Source: Solirubrobacteraceae bacterium
GTDB lineage: Bacteria; Actinomycetota; Thermoleophilia; Solirubrobacterales; Solirubrobacteraceae
DNA length: 64,000 nucleotides
Assembly (NCBI GenBank): GCA_025449845.1
Contig: JANWIP010000019.1
Coordinates: 1-64,000 of the forward strand
Direction of reading: 5' to 3'
A program made the translations under genes and the position numbers. Of this stretch, positions 53,711 to 61,584 are shown one piece after another (position 1 is the first letter of the stretch; each line of letters begins with the position of its first letter). The notes under the pieces are model-generated. The model saw only the letters and a program-made list of their open reading frames with translations. It made no database searches and was not told the DNA's origin.

Positions 53711-55879
53711 ATGCTCGACGGACTCAGCGAGAGTGCGCGCTTGCTTGATACAAGCAGAGCATCTGTCACGCTGGTTGTCGCCTTGGCGATGCTTCTGGTT
53801 GGCGGAGGATCGCTTGTGTATGCATCTCCGCCTCTCCCGGATGGCCGGGCTTGGGAGATGGTCTCGCCGCTGGACAAGAACGGCGGCGATATCGTGGGCA
53901 TCGAAGGCGCTAACGGAGGCGGGGTCGTGCAGGCGTCCGCAGATGGCCAAGCCGTCACCTACGTATCTTACGGAGCATTTTCTGACCCGCGCGCGGCACC
54001 AATCGCCAGCCAGTATGCGGCGCGTCGCATCAATGGCAGTGGCTGGCTCTCCCAAAGCATAGACCTTCCGACAAGCAGTCAGACCATGCACTTCGGCGGC
54101 TCGGGCACCCCATATGACGCGTTTTCGACGGATCTTTCAATGGGGCTGGTGTTCGGTGGAAGTCGGGGGGGTTCAAACTTATCGCGGCCGGTCGAAAGCC
54201 CACCACTGGCGGGAGCACCGGCAGGATACGAAAACTACTACCTGAATAGCATCGCGAACGGTGGTGCGCTGCAACCACTACTGACCAACACTCCAAGCGT
54301 GCCCCCTGGAGAATTTGGCCTTGAATTCCTTGGGTCGACGCCCGATCTGAGCCACGTCATCGTGCGCAGCTCAGCGGCATTGGGTGGGCATCCATCAGAA
54401 GAACCAGGACATTTTAACCTGTACGAGTGGGGTGGGGCTACAGGAGCCTTCCAGCTCATCAACGTTCGCCCCAGCGGAGCCGTGGAAACGATATATCCGT
54501 TGTTCGGAGGCGGCTCTGACCGACAGGACGGGGCCATCTCCAAAGACGGCGCACGGGTGATCTGGAGAGGAGAATCCGCCCTCTACATGCGCGAAAGCAT
54601 TGGAACGGATTCGGCAAGGACGGTGCAGATTGATGCGCCCGGCGGAGAAGGCTCCTACCTGGCGGCCGATGATGCCGGGACAAGAGTGTTCTTTGGGGAT
54701 ACCCAGAAGTTGACGGCCACCGCAACTGCATCAAATGGCGGCGTCGGAAACTTGTACATGTATGAGCCTGGCGCCCCAGAAGGCGCAGGCTTGGTTGACC
54801 TGACCGAAGATCACATAGATCCACAGGGCGCCGAAGTGCAGGGTGTCCTCGGTGTGAGTAAAGACGGCTCGTACGCGTACTTTGTTGCAAACGGAGTGCT
54901 CGCCTCGGGCGCGTCCCCGGGCAACTGCTCGATCGGCGGTAATTCTGAAAGCAGGTGCAACCTTTATGTCTGGCATGAAGGAGAAGGAACGAGGTTCATC
55001 GCGACGCTTTCGGGCGACGATGAACGAAGCAACTCTGTCTACAATGCCCTGGGCGTGGCGTTTGACTGGAGCGCCAGGCTGGGCGTGCGGACCACGCGAC
55101 TGTCGCCCGACGGCAGAACTTTATTGTTCATGTCGAACCAGAGCCTAACGGGTTACGACAACAGAGTCAGCATCGGCACCAGCTGTGGAGCTGACGCTCT
55201 CGCACATCCTTTGCCAGCGGCGTGTGAGGAGGTGTTCTTGTATGAAGCAGGTGTGGGGCTTACCTGCATATCGTGCAATCCAAATGGTACGCGCCCAATC
55301 GGTCCCTCGAGCATCCCAGGTGCCACTAACTTCAATCTTGTAACTGGGCAGTATCAATCGCGAGCACTAGCGCAGGATGGGGCTGACAAGCGAGTCTTCT
55401 TTGATAGCGGAGATGCTGTAGTTCCACAGGACACCAATGGCAAGGAGGATGTATATGAGTACGAGAACGGCCACACCTATCTATTATCTGATGGCATCGA
55501 TGGCAACGGGGCGAGATTTGTCGACGCCAGTGCCAGTGGCGATGATGTGTTCTTCATCAGCCGGGCACAGCTCGTAGGTCAGGATACCGACCAGCTCGTT
55601 GACCTCTACGATGTACGTGCGCCCCACGTACCGGGAGAAGCAGTCGGCTTCCCGGCACCGGCTGTGACTGGCGCATGTGACGGAGAAGAGTGTCTGCCTG
55701 GAGCCCCGTCAACACCCGAGTACGCGCCACTGTCCAGCCTCCTGCTTACGGGCCCGGAAAGCGCTCCCTCTACCACCCCGCGGTCGGCTATAAAGGCGAA
55801 GCCGAAGAAGAGATCCGACAAAAAGCCGAAGAAGAAGCCCAAGAAGAAGAAGAGCGGCAAGAAAAGACGGGGTGACTGA
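53711..55879 (+). CDS. Secreted beta-propeller (TolB/WD40-like) protein with Lys-rich tail
   Basis: 722 residues. N-terminal hydrophobic segment VTLVVALAMLLVGGGSLVYA, then PLPDGRAWEMVSPLDKNGGDI, a signature I associate with Solirubrobacterales. Repeated blades such as DGARVIWRGESALYMRE, DDAGTRVFFGDTQ, KDGSYAYFVANGVL, DGRTLLFMSNQSLTGYDN, DDVFFISRAQL. Four-cysteine insert (CEEVFLYEAGVGLTCISCNPNG). The C-terminal 30 residues are almost all Lys/Pro/Arg. It is translationally adjacent to the next gene. Confidence 0.8.
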   Translation: MLDGLSESARLLDTSRASVTLVVALAMLLVGGGSLVYASPPLPDGRAWEMVSPLDKNGGDIVGIEGANGGGVVQASADGQAVTYVSYGAFSDPRAAPIASQYAARRINGSGWLSQSIDLPTSSQTMHFGGSGTPYDAFSTDLSMGLVFGGSRGGSNLSRPVESPPLAGAPAGYENYYLNSIANGGALQPLLTNTPSVPPGEFGLEFLGSTPDLSHVIVRSSAALGGHPSEEPGHFNLYEWGGATGAFQLINVRPSGAVETIYPLFGGGSDRQDGAISKDGARVIWRGESALYMRESIGTDSARTVQIDAPGGEGSYLAADDAGTRVFFGDTQKLTATATASNGGVGNLYMYEPGAPEGAGLVDLTEDHIDPQGAEVQGVLGVSKDGSYAYFVANGVLASGASPGNCSIGGNSESRCNLYVWHEGEGTRFIATLSGDDERSNSVYNALGVAFDWSARLGVRTTRLSPDGRTLLFMSNQSLTGYDNRVSIGTSCGADALAHPLPAACEEVFLYEAGVGLTCISCNPNGTRPIGPSSIPGATNFNLVTGQYQSRALAQDGADKRVFFDSGDAVVPQDTNGKEDVYEYENGHTYLLSDGIDGNGARFVDASASGDDVFFISRAQLVGQDTDQLVDLYDVRAPHVPGEAVGFPAPAVTGACDGEECLPGAPSTPEYAPLSSLLLTGPESAPSTTPRSAIKAKPKKRSDKKPKKKPKKKKSGKKRRGD

Positions 55880-55880
55880 C

Positions 55881-58721
55881 ATGAGTACGATGACCAGGGG
55901 AGCGCAACTGTCGTGGATGGTGCGCGGCATGTTGTGTCTAGGGAGTTTGCTTATGACTTTCCTCTTATCTGCCCTGCCGGCATTTGGCTCGTTCGGCTTT
56001 CAGCCTGGCAGCTTTGACAATGTGTTTGTCAACGAAAACAACTCTCCTGCCGTTCAGGCGGGATCGCATCCTTTTGCGATCAATACAACCTTCAAGTTCA
56101 ATACGACCCCGGGATCTACGGGTGAACTCATTCCTGACGGCGATGTGAAGGACGTCGAAGTCGCTCTGCCTGCCGGTTTGACGGGCGACCCTACGGCAAC
56201 TCCCAAGTGCTCCATCGCGTCGTTCAACACGCCCAACTCGAAGTTGGCGTTCGGCCTGTCTGGTGCCAGCTGTCCCGACGACAGCCAGATAGGGGTGGCG
56301 CAGGTGGAAATCACGACAACGGGAGAAGGCGAACCCGTGCCACTGACACTGGGAATCTACAATCTTGTCGCGCCCCCTGGTGTGCCAGCCGAGTTCGGGT
56401 TCAGCCCGAACTCGGTGCCAGTTGTGCTGGTTCCAAAAGTCCGCACGGGCGGAGACTACGGCGTTACGGTGGGCTCCATGCACACCAGCCAGGCACAGCG
56501 AGTGTTTGGGGTCAAGACGACGTTCTGGGGTGTTCCAGCAGCCTCCAGTCATGACGGCGAACGCGGTGAATGCCTGGGCGGCCTGGGAGAACGCTTTGCC
56601 TTGGGAGTTGAACACCCATGCCCGGTGGAAACAGCACAGAAGCCGTTCCTGACGCTTCCCACAAGCTGCATGCCGGGCGCGTTGGCGACAACGATTCGCG
56701 CGGACTCCTGGCAGAATCCCGTGCAGTCGGTCGAATTGGAAGGCGTGAGCGAAATCGCATTCAACCACGACGCCAAAGGTCGACCGATCGGTCTCGCCGG
56801 CTGCGGGCGCCTGGACTTCAGCCCGGCCGTAAGTATCGCTTCAACCAATAGGGTGGCCGACTCCCCGACGGGAATGGCAGTCGATGTGACGCTCCCGCAG
56901 AACGACAATCCAAGCGGCCTGGCAGAGGCGAACTTGAAGAAGGCAGTTGTCACACTCCCTGTGGACATGGCCATATCTCCCTCGGCTGCAACCGGCCGAG
57001 AGGCGTGCAGCGAAGCACAGATTGCGATCCACAGCGCGGCTCCCGCGGCATGCCCAGACGCATCAAAGGTTGGCGACGTCGAGATCGAGACACCCCTGCT
57101 CGAAGCTCCGCTCGAGGGCTCTGTCTATCTCGCAGAGCAGGAACACAATCCATTCGGGAGCCTCTTCGCTCTATATGTCGTGGCCGAAGGCTCTGGTGTG
57201 ACAGTCAAGCTCGCCGGTCTGGTGCTAGCGAACCCGAGCACGGGGCAGTTGAGCACGACGTTTGACAACAGTCCCCAGCAGCCCTTCAGCCATTTGAAGA
57301 TCTCGTTCTTCGGCGGCCCGCGCGCCGCGCTCGTGACACCCCGCGGATGTGGTTCCTATAGTGCCACCGGGGCCCTTACACCATGGAGCACTGACCTGTC
57401 TACAGCTTTTGCCAGCACCTTTACCATCTACTCCGGGTGTGTCGCCGGATTTGCCCCGGCACTCGAAGCCGGAACGGTCAACGCTCAGGCTGGAGGATTC
57501 TCCCCGCTGAGATTGACGCTGTCGCGCTCTGACCAGGATCAGCGTTTCCGGCAGCTCAGCGTTCGCACACCCCCAGGGCTGCTTGGGCTGATCTCCAAGG
57601 TGCAGCCGTGCGAAGAACCTCTGGTAGTGCAGCAGGCCTGTCCCACCGCCAGCCATATTGGACACGTCACAGTCGTGGCGGGCCCTGGACCAAACCCCTT
57701 GTCACTGCCACAGGTCGGCGGACGAGAAGACCCTGTCTACCTGACAGGGCCATACAAGAACGCGCCGTTTGGGCTGCTCACGCTCGTTCATGCCGAAGCC
57801 GGTCCCTTCGACCTTGGAACAGTACCGGTACGCGTGGCGTTGAACGTCGATCGTCGTACCTCTCAGATCACCGCGACGAGTGACACGCTGCCAACGATTC
57901 TCGACGGCGTGCCTGTCGATGTCCGAGCTATAAATGTTCTCCTGGATCACGAAGGGTTCGTCTTCAATCCGACCAACTGTCGCGCACAGCGATTTGAAGG
58001 CGCAGTTCTCTCAGACGAAGGCGCCACCGCGTCGATCTCAAGTCGATTCCAGGCAGCCAACTGCGCGAGCCTCCCGTTCCACCCCACGTTCAAGGTCTCG
58101 ACCGCTGCGCATCCCTCGCATGCAAAAGGTGCCTCGCTGGATGTCAGGATCGGCTACCCGCATGGCTCGCAGGCCAACATCGCCGCCGTCAGGGTCTCGC
58201 TGCCCAGACAGATGCCCTCGCGACTGACGACGCTCCAGCACGCGTGTCCCGAGGCGATGTTCGCCGCCAACCCCGCGACCTGTCCGGCCGAGTCGGTTGT
58301 CGGCGCGGCGATCGGCGTCACGCCAGTGCTGAACGTTCCTGTGAGTGGCCCCGCCTATCTGGTCTCCCACGGCGGCGCCGCGTTCCCCGACCTCGTCGTC
58401 GTTCTTCAGGGACAGAGTGTCACCGTCGAACTGATTGGCGGGACCAGCATCAGCAAGGCAGGCATAACCACCAGCACTTTCTCGTCGGTACCCGATGTCC
58501 CAATCTCGAGCTTTGACCTGAAGCTTCCTCAGGGACCGCATTCCGCACTGACCGAAAACCTGCCAAGAGCGAGTAAGGGTAACTTCTGCTCCAGCAAACT
58601 CTTCATGCCCACGACCATCTTTGGACAGAACGGAACACGCCTGCAGCAGAGCACCAAGATCTCCGTCACCGGCTGTTCCACGCGCAAGAGAGCCAAGGCA
58701 CACGCGCCCCGACGGAAATAG
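55881..58721 (+). CDS. Large exported repeat protein, partner of the propeller
   Basis: About 946 residues from ATG 55881 (a GTG at 55872 overlaps the previous stop). Signal segment GSLLMTFLLSALPAFG, then GFQPGSFDNVFVNENNSPAVQAGSHPF. Several related modules, each with a glycan-lectin-like pattern LPAGLTGDPTATPKCSIASF ... SCPDDSQIGVAQVEI, repeated later as CSEAQIAIHS...CPDASKVGDVEIETPLL, CPTASHIGHVTVV and CPAESVVGAAIGVTPVL. Ends in KRAKAHAPRRK, again a basic tail. Likely cell-surface. Confidence 0.8.
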   Translation: MSTMTRGAQLSWMVRGMLCLGSLLMTFLLSALPAFGSFGFQPGSFDNVFVNENNSPAVQAGSHPFAINTTFKFNTTPGSTGELIPDGDVKDVEVALPAGLTGDPTATPKCSIASFNTPNSKLAFGLSGASCPDDSQIGVAQVEITTTGEGEPVPLTLGIYNLVAPPGVPAEFGFSPNSVPVVLVPKVRTGGDYGVTVGSMHTSQAQRVFGVKTTFWGVPAASSHDGERGECLGGLGERFALGVEHPCPVETAQKPFLTLPTSCMPGALATTIRADSWQNPVQSVELEGVSEIAFNHDAKGRPIGLAGCGRLDFSPAVSIASTNRVADSPTGMAVDVTLPQNDNPSGLAEANLKKAVVTLPVDMAISPSAATGREACSEAQIAIHSAAPAACPDASKVGDVEIETPLLEAPLEGSVYLAEQEHNPFGSLFALYVVAEGSGVTVKLAGLVLANPSTGQLSTTFDNSPQQPFSHLKISFFGGPRAALVTPRGCGSYSATGALTPWSTDLSTAFASTFTIYSGCVAGFAPALEAGTVNAQAGGFSPLRLTLSRSDQDQRFRQLSVRTPPGLLGLISKVQPCEEPLVVQQACPTASHIGHVTVVAGPGPNPLSLPQVGGREDPVYLTGPYKNAPFGLLTLVHAEAGPFDLGTVPVRVALNVDRRTSQITATSDTLPTILDGVPVDVRAINVLLDHEGFVFNPTNCRAQRFEGAVLSDEGATASISSRFQAANCASLPFHPTFKVSTAAHPSHAKGASLDVRIGYPHGSQANIAAVRVSLPRQMPSRLTTLQHACPEAMFAANPATCPAESVVGAAIGVTPVLNVPVSGPAYLVSHGGAAFPDLVVVLQGQSVTVELIGGTSISKAGITTSTFSSVPDVPISSFDLKLPQGPHSALTENLPRASKGNFCSSKLFMPTTIFGQNGTRLQQSTKISVTGCSTRKRAKAHAPRRK

Positions 58722-58816
58722 GCCCCCGCCCACCGCTCATGGGCACCTCGCCTGTCCTCCGTTCCGCGCCGCCGCGGGTCCACTAGGACAGGCTCCGGCT
58801 GCGGCTCATCCCCGAG

Positions 58817-59656
58817 TTGGGGATGCACTTCATGAGCGACATCGAACGCCCCGACCTGCAGGCCCGCATCACCGTCTGGCAGTCCAAGTACAGCGCCAGC
58901 AAGGTCCACGCCTGCGTGAACGCGGCGCGGGTGCTGTGGGCGCGATTTCGACCTCGTTACCGGCACCCACAACGCGCTGCTGACCGACCCGCGACGAAGG
59001 GGCTGAGGCTTCCCGCCGTGCCGCTGGAGGAGGAAGACCAAGCGCTGTGGGGATGCGCGATATACGCGGGGATACGCCTCGGCGAGCTACGCGCGCTCCG
59101 AGCCGAAAAGATCGACTTCGCCCTCAAGCGCATCAAGATCCACGCCGGCTGGGATCAGTACGAGGGCGAATCGACCCTAAGACCGAAAAGGGCAAGCGCA
59201 CGACTGTCGTCATCGAGCTACTCGACCACCTGCTCGTCAGGCACCTCGAGTGCACCGGCCGAACCGGTCGCGACCTCGTATTCGGCCGGACAGCGAGCGA
59301 CCTATTCTGACCCGGCACCATCCACAAGCGCGCACGATGCGCGTGGGAGGGGGCACGGCACCGCGAGGAACGAAGAGAGCGTCATCCCCGAGGGCGAACG
59401 CATCCGCGCGATCGGCCTGCGCGACTCCGACACGGCCGTCTCGCACATGCTCGACGCCGGCATCACCATCGACAAGGTCAGCAAGTTCATGGGCCACGCC
59501 TCGATCACCGTCACGATCGACCGCTACTTACCGGACGCCCCCGAGTGGCCGACGATCTCACGTCATATTTTTGTCGTCGGCCTGCTTATGGGATCCTGCC
59601 GCTTCGCGGCCGGGCGATGGCGAGAGGCGGCCGTGGGCGATTCGCCTGATCCCTAG
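58817..59656 (+). pseudogene. Decayed tyrosine integrase
   Basis: Pieces in different frames: an N-terminal DLQARITVWQSKYSASKVH arm-type segment; YAGIRLGELRALRAEKIDF and HAGWDQYEGE; a shifted frame (59157-59310) DPKTEKGKRTTVVIELLDHLL...LVFGRTASDLF then stop; and FMGHASITVTIDRY, the catalytic-Tyr box. The HxxR box is destroyed (LRDSDTA). At least two frameshifts. It lies 46 bases before tRNA-Ser(UGA). Confidence 0.8.
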
Positions 59657-59701
59657 GCTCTCGCGGGCGCAGCCGAATCGATTAGCCTTCGTAATCCGCG
59701 T

Positions 59702-59791
59702 GGAAGGGTGGCAGAGCGGTTGAATGCACCGGTCTTGAAAACCGGCAGGCGGGCAACCCCCGCCTCGGGAGTTCGAATCTCCCCCCTTCCG
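59702..59791 (+). tRNA. tRNA-Ser (anticodon UGA)
   Basis: 90 bases: acceptor GGAAGGG / CCCTTCC, anticodon loop CTTGAAA, class II variable arm, T loop TTCGAAT, discriminator G. Confidence 0.95.
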
Positions 59792-59857
59792 TCTTATGCC
59801 AACCCTCAAGTAGCGTTTTCGCGAGGACTGGCGCGAATTGTGGCGCGAGCAGTCATT

Positions 59858-59879
59858 ATTTGGCTCTGTAGAGCCAAAT
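59858..59879. repeat. Perfect 10-bp inverted repeat beside a tRNA-Ser fragment
   Basis: ATTTGGCTCT, two bases, AGAGCCAAAT. 18 of 22 positions match the palindrome at 3580-3601. A TGGCGCGA doublet with 12-base period (59829, 59841) lies just upstream. Confidence 0.85.
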
Positions 59880-59883
59880 GTTA

Positions 59884-59946
59884 ACGGTCTCGGAAACTGT
59901 TGGACGGGCAACCCCCGTCCCGAGGGCTCGAATCCTTCCCTCTCCG
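59884..59946 (+). other. att remnant: 3' part of a tRNA-Ser, probably CGA
   Basis: Contains an anticodon arm (ACGGTCTCGG...), class II variable arm GGACGGGCAACCCCCGTCC, T arm and acceptor strand CCTCTCC plus G, but no 5' acceptor or D arm. The loop has one extra G compared with a normal CTCGAAA loop. Interpreted as a displaced 3' end left by an element inserted in tRNA-Ser(CGA). Confidence 0.7.
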
Positions 59947-60157
59947 TTGCGGCTGCAGTGTGGTTGCGAAGGTCGCGGGCAGATACCCCGGCCACGCACG
60001 TATTGTAGCGCTGTTGCTACACAGACAAGACCAGTTCGCCTCGTGCTCTTTATCGCCCTTGTGGGGGGAGGATCCGAGCGTCACTGAAGCTGCTGCGGGC
60101 CGGCCGCGTAGTGCATGGACGTCGCGGGAGGCTTTACACTGGTGCCCCGACCTTCGG

Positions 60158-60246
60158 GGAGAGGTGGCCGAGTGGCTGAAGGCACTCGCCTGCTAAGCGA
60201 GTATGGGGGTTAAACTCCATCGCGGGTTCGAATCCCGCCCTCTCCG
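60158..60246 (+). tRNA. tRNA-Ser (anticodon GCU)
   Basis: 89 bases: acceptor GGAGAGG / CCTCTCC, anticodon loop CTGCTAA, variable arm TATGGGGGTTAAACTCCAT, T loop TTCGAAT. A TACACT -10-like hexamer lies at 60135-60140. Confidence 0.95.
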
Positions 60247-60378
60247 TCCCGTTTGTTGGCAGACCTCGGGTGCCGAGTGGGGCCTTCGCCCGGTGACGCT
60301 ACCGCAGGCCCCGCCTTGCACAAGGGCAACTGATAGTGCCCACAGAACATAGGTGCTGGGCCGTTATACTCTTCAGGT

Positions 60379-60594
60379 ATGACAGGGCGGATCGGCGCGA
60401 AGGGGCAGGTCGTGATTCCGAAGGCGCTGCGTGATCGGGCGCATCTGCATCCGGGCGACGAGGTCGACTTCGAGTTGCGTGATGAGGAGATCGTGCTTAT
60501 TGCCCGGAGGGTTCCCGCCCGGCTCGGGGGTCGGTTCAGGAACACTGGGATGGCCGCGCGTCTGCTTGAGGATCGGGCGCGCGAGCCCCGGTGA
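60379..60594 (+). CDS. vapB: AbrB/SpoVT-type antitoxin (VapB)
   Basis: 71 residues: TGRIGAKGQVVIPKALRDRAHLHPGDEVDFELRDEEIVLI, the swapped-hairpin AbrB fold, then a toxin-binding tail. Coupled to vapC by GTGA. Confidence 0.9.
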   Translation: MTGRIGAKGQVVIPKALRDRAHLHPGDEVDFELRDEEIVLIARRVPARLGGRFRNTGMAARLLEDRAREPR

Positions 60595-60980
60595 ACGTTT
60601 GCCTGGACTCATGGGCGATTCTCGCCTGGCTGGATGGTGAGGAGCCTGCGCTCTCGCGCGTTGAGGGACTGATCGACACACGGCCCATCGTGAGTTGGGT
60701 GAATCTAGTTGAGGTCTATTACCGCCTCGAGCGTGATCACGGGCGGATTGCCGCTGACGACACACTCACGTCCTTGCGGGCCGCCCTCTCACTGGACCTT
60801 CCGGGCACCGCGCGGATGATCGAGACCGCACGCCTGAAGGCTCGTGCATCGATCGCGCTCGGTGACTGCTTCGCAGTCGCGACTGCCGCCGCTCACGGGC
60901 TTGTGTTGCTCACCGGCGATCCCGAGATCCTCGAGCTACCGGACTCACCCTGCGTAACCGAGGATCTTCGCCCTAACTAG
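60591..60980 (+). CDS. vapC: VapC-family PIN-domain toxin
   Basis: 129 residues from GTG 60591. PIN acidic residues in VCLDSWAILAWLDGEEPA, VNLVEVYYRL, ALGDCFAVATAAAHG and TGDPEIL. A different VapC lineage from the one at 28001, with the AbrB-type partner. It lies beside the tRNA-Ser hot spot. Confidence 0.9.
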   Translation: MNVCLDSWAILAWLDGEEPALSRVEGLIDTRPIVSWVNLVEVYYRLERDHGRIAADDTLTSLRAALSLDLPGTARMIETARLKARASIALGDCFAVATAAAHGLVLLTGDPEILELPDSPCVTEDLRPN

Positions 60981-60991
60981 GTGCTTAGTGC

Positions 60992-61471
60992 CTACGCCGA
61001 GATCGGCGTTGTCGCGGCTCCGTCCGGAACTGGCGGCACGTCCGGCTCGGCGCCCTGCAGCGCGCGAGTGAGCAGCTGCCACAGGATCGCGCGTTCGCTC
61101 GGGTCGAGCGCTCGCAGCACATCGTCCTCGATCGTCTCCTGCGCGCGCTCGGCGCTGGTCAGTGCGCGGGATCCTTCGTCGGTCAGCTCGACCAGGTGGC
61201 GCCTGCGATCGTGCGGGTCACGACGACGGGTCACATATCCCAGGTCCTCAAGCTCGTTGAGTAACAGCACGACGTTGTTGGCGTCCATGCAGAGTGCCTC
61301 CGCCAGCTCCTGCTGGGGGGCATTGTCATGGTCTCGCACGTAGCTGAGCGCCATCAACAGGCGCATATGGATGCCTAGCAGCTCCTCGCTGCTGCGCCTG
61401 TAGACCTGCTTGGCCAGGCGGGTCAGCAGCACCATCGAAGTGGGGGCACATGCACGAGCCTCATCGTTCAT
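60992..61471 (-). CDS. MarR-family transcriptional regulator
   Basis: 159 residues from ATG 61471: winged helix QELAEALCMDANNVVLLLNELEDLGYVTRRRDPHDRRRHLVELTDEG. Divergent from the MFS efflux gene, the classic arrangement for a repressor of drug export. The -10 TATAAT ends nine bases before the ATG, so the message is probably leaderless; a longer frame to 61606 is unlikely to be used. Confidence 0.88.
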   Translation of the reverse strand: MNDEARACAPTSMVLLTRLAKQVYRRSSEELLGIHMRLLMALSYVRDHDNAPQQELAEALCMDANNVVLLLNELEDLGYVTRRRDPHDRRRHLVELTDEGSRALTSAERAQETIEDDVLRALDPSERAILWQLLTRALQGAEPDVPPVPDGAATTPISA

Positions 61472-61480
61472 AACGGCACG

Positions 61481-61522
61481 ATTATACCATCTTGCAGCAA
61501 TCATCACGTATAAATCGATGAT
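61481..61522. promoter_or_regulatory. marR promoter -10 and operator-like inverted repeat
   Basis: Minus-strand TATAAT at 61486-61481. Arms ATCATC (61500-61505) and GATGAT (61517-61522), with a further TGATGAT at about 61534-61540 toward the MFS gene. Suits MarR binding between the divergent promoters. Confidence 0.5.
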
Positions 61523-61584
61523 ACCTGTTTCAGTGATGATCCCTGCTATGGTGTTCCCTTCGAGCACCCTGGAAGGAGCATTCG

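Noticed and set aside
57225-58733. Minus-strand frames of 146-231 codons opposite the surface protein
   Set aside because: Shadows of the plus-strand 946-residue frame, which has a signal peptide and repeated cysteine modules.
3620-59946. A single 56-kb element bounded by the two tRNA fragments
   Set aside because: The fragments come from different tRNAs and both have chromosome on the same side, so they cannot be the two ends of one element.
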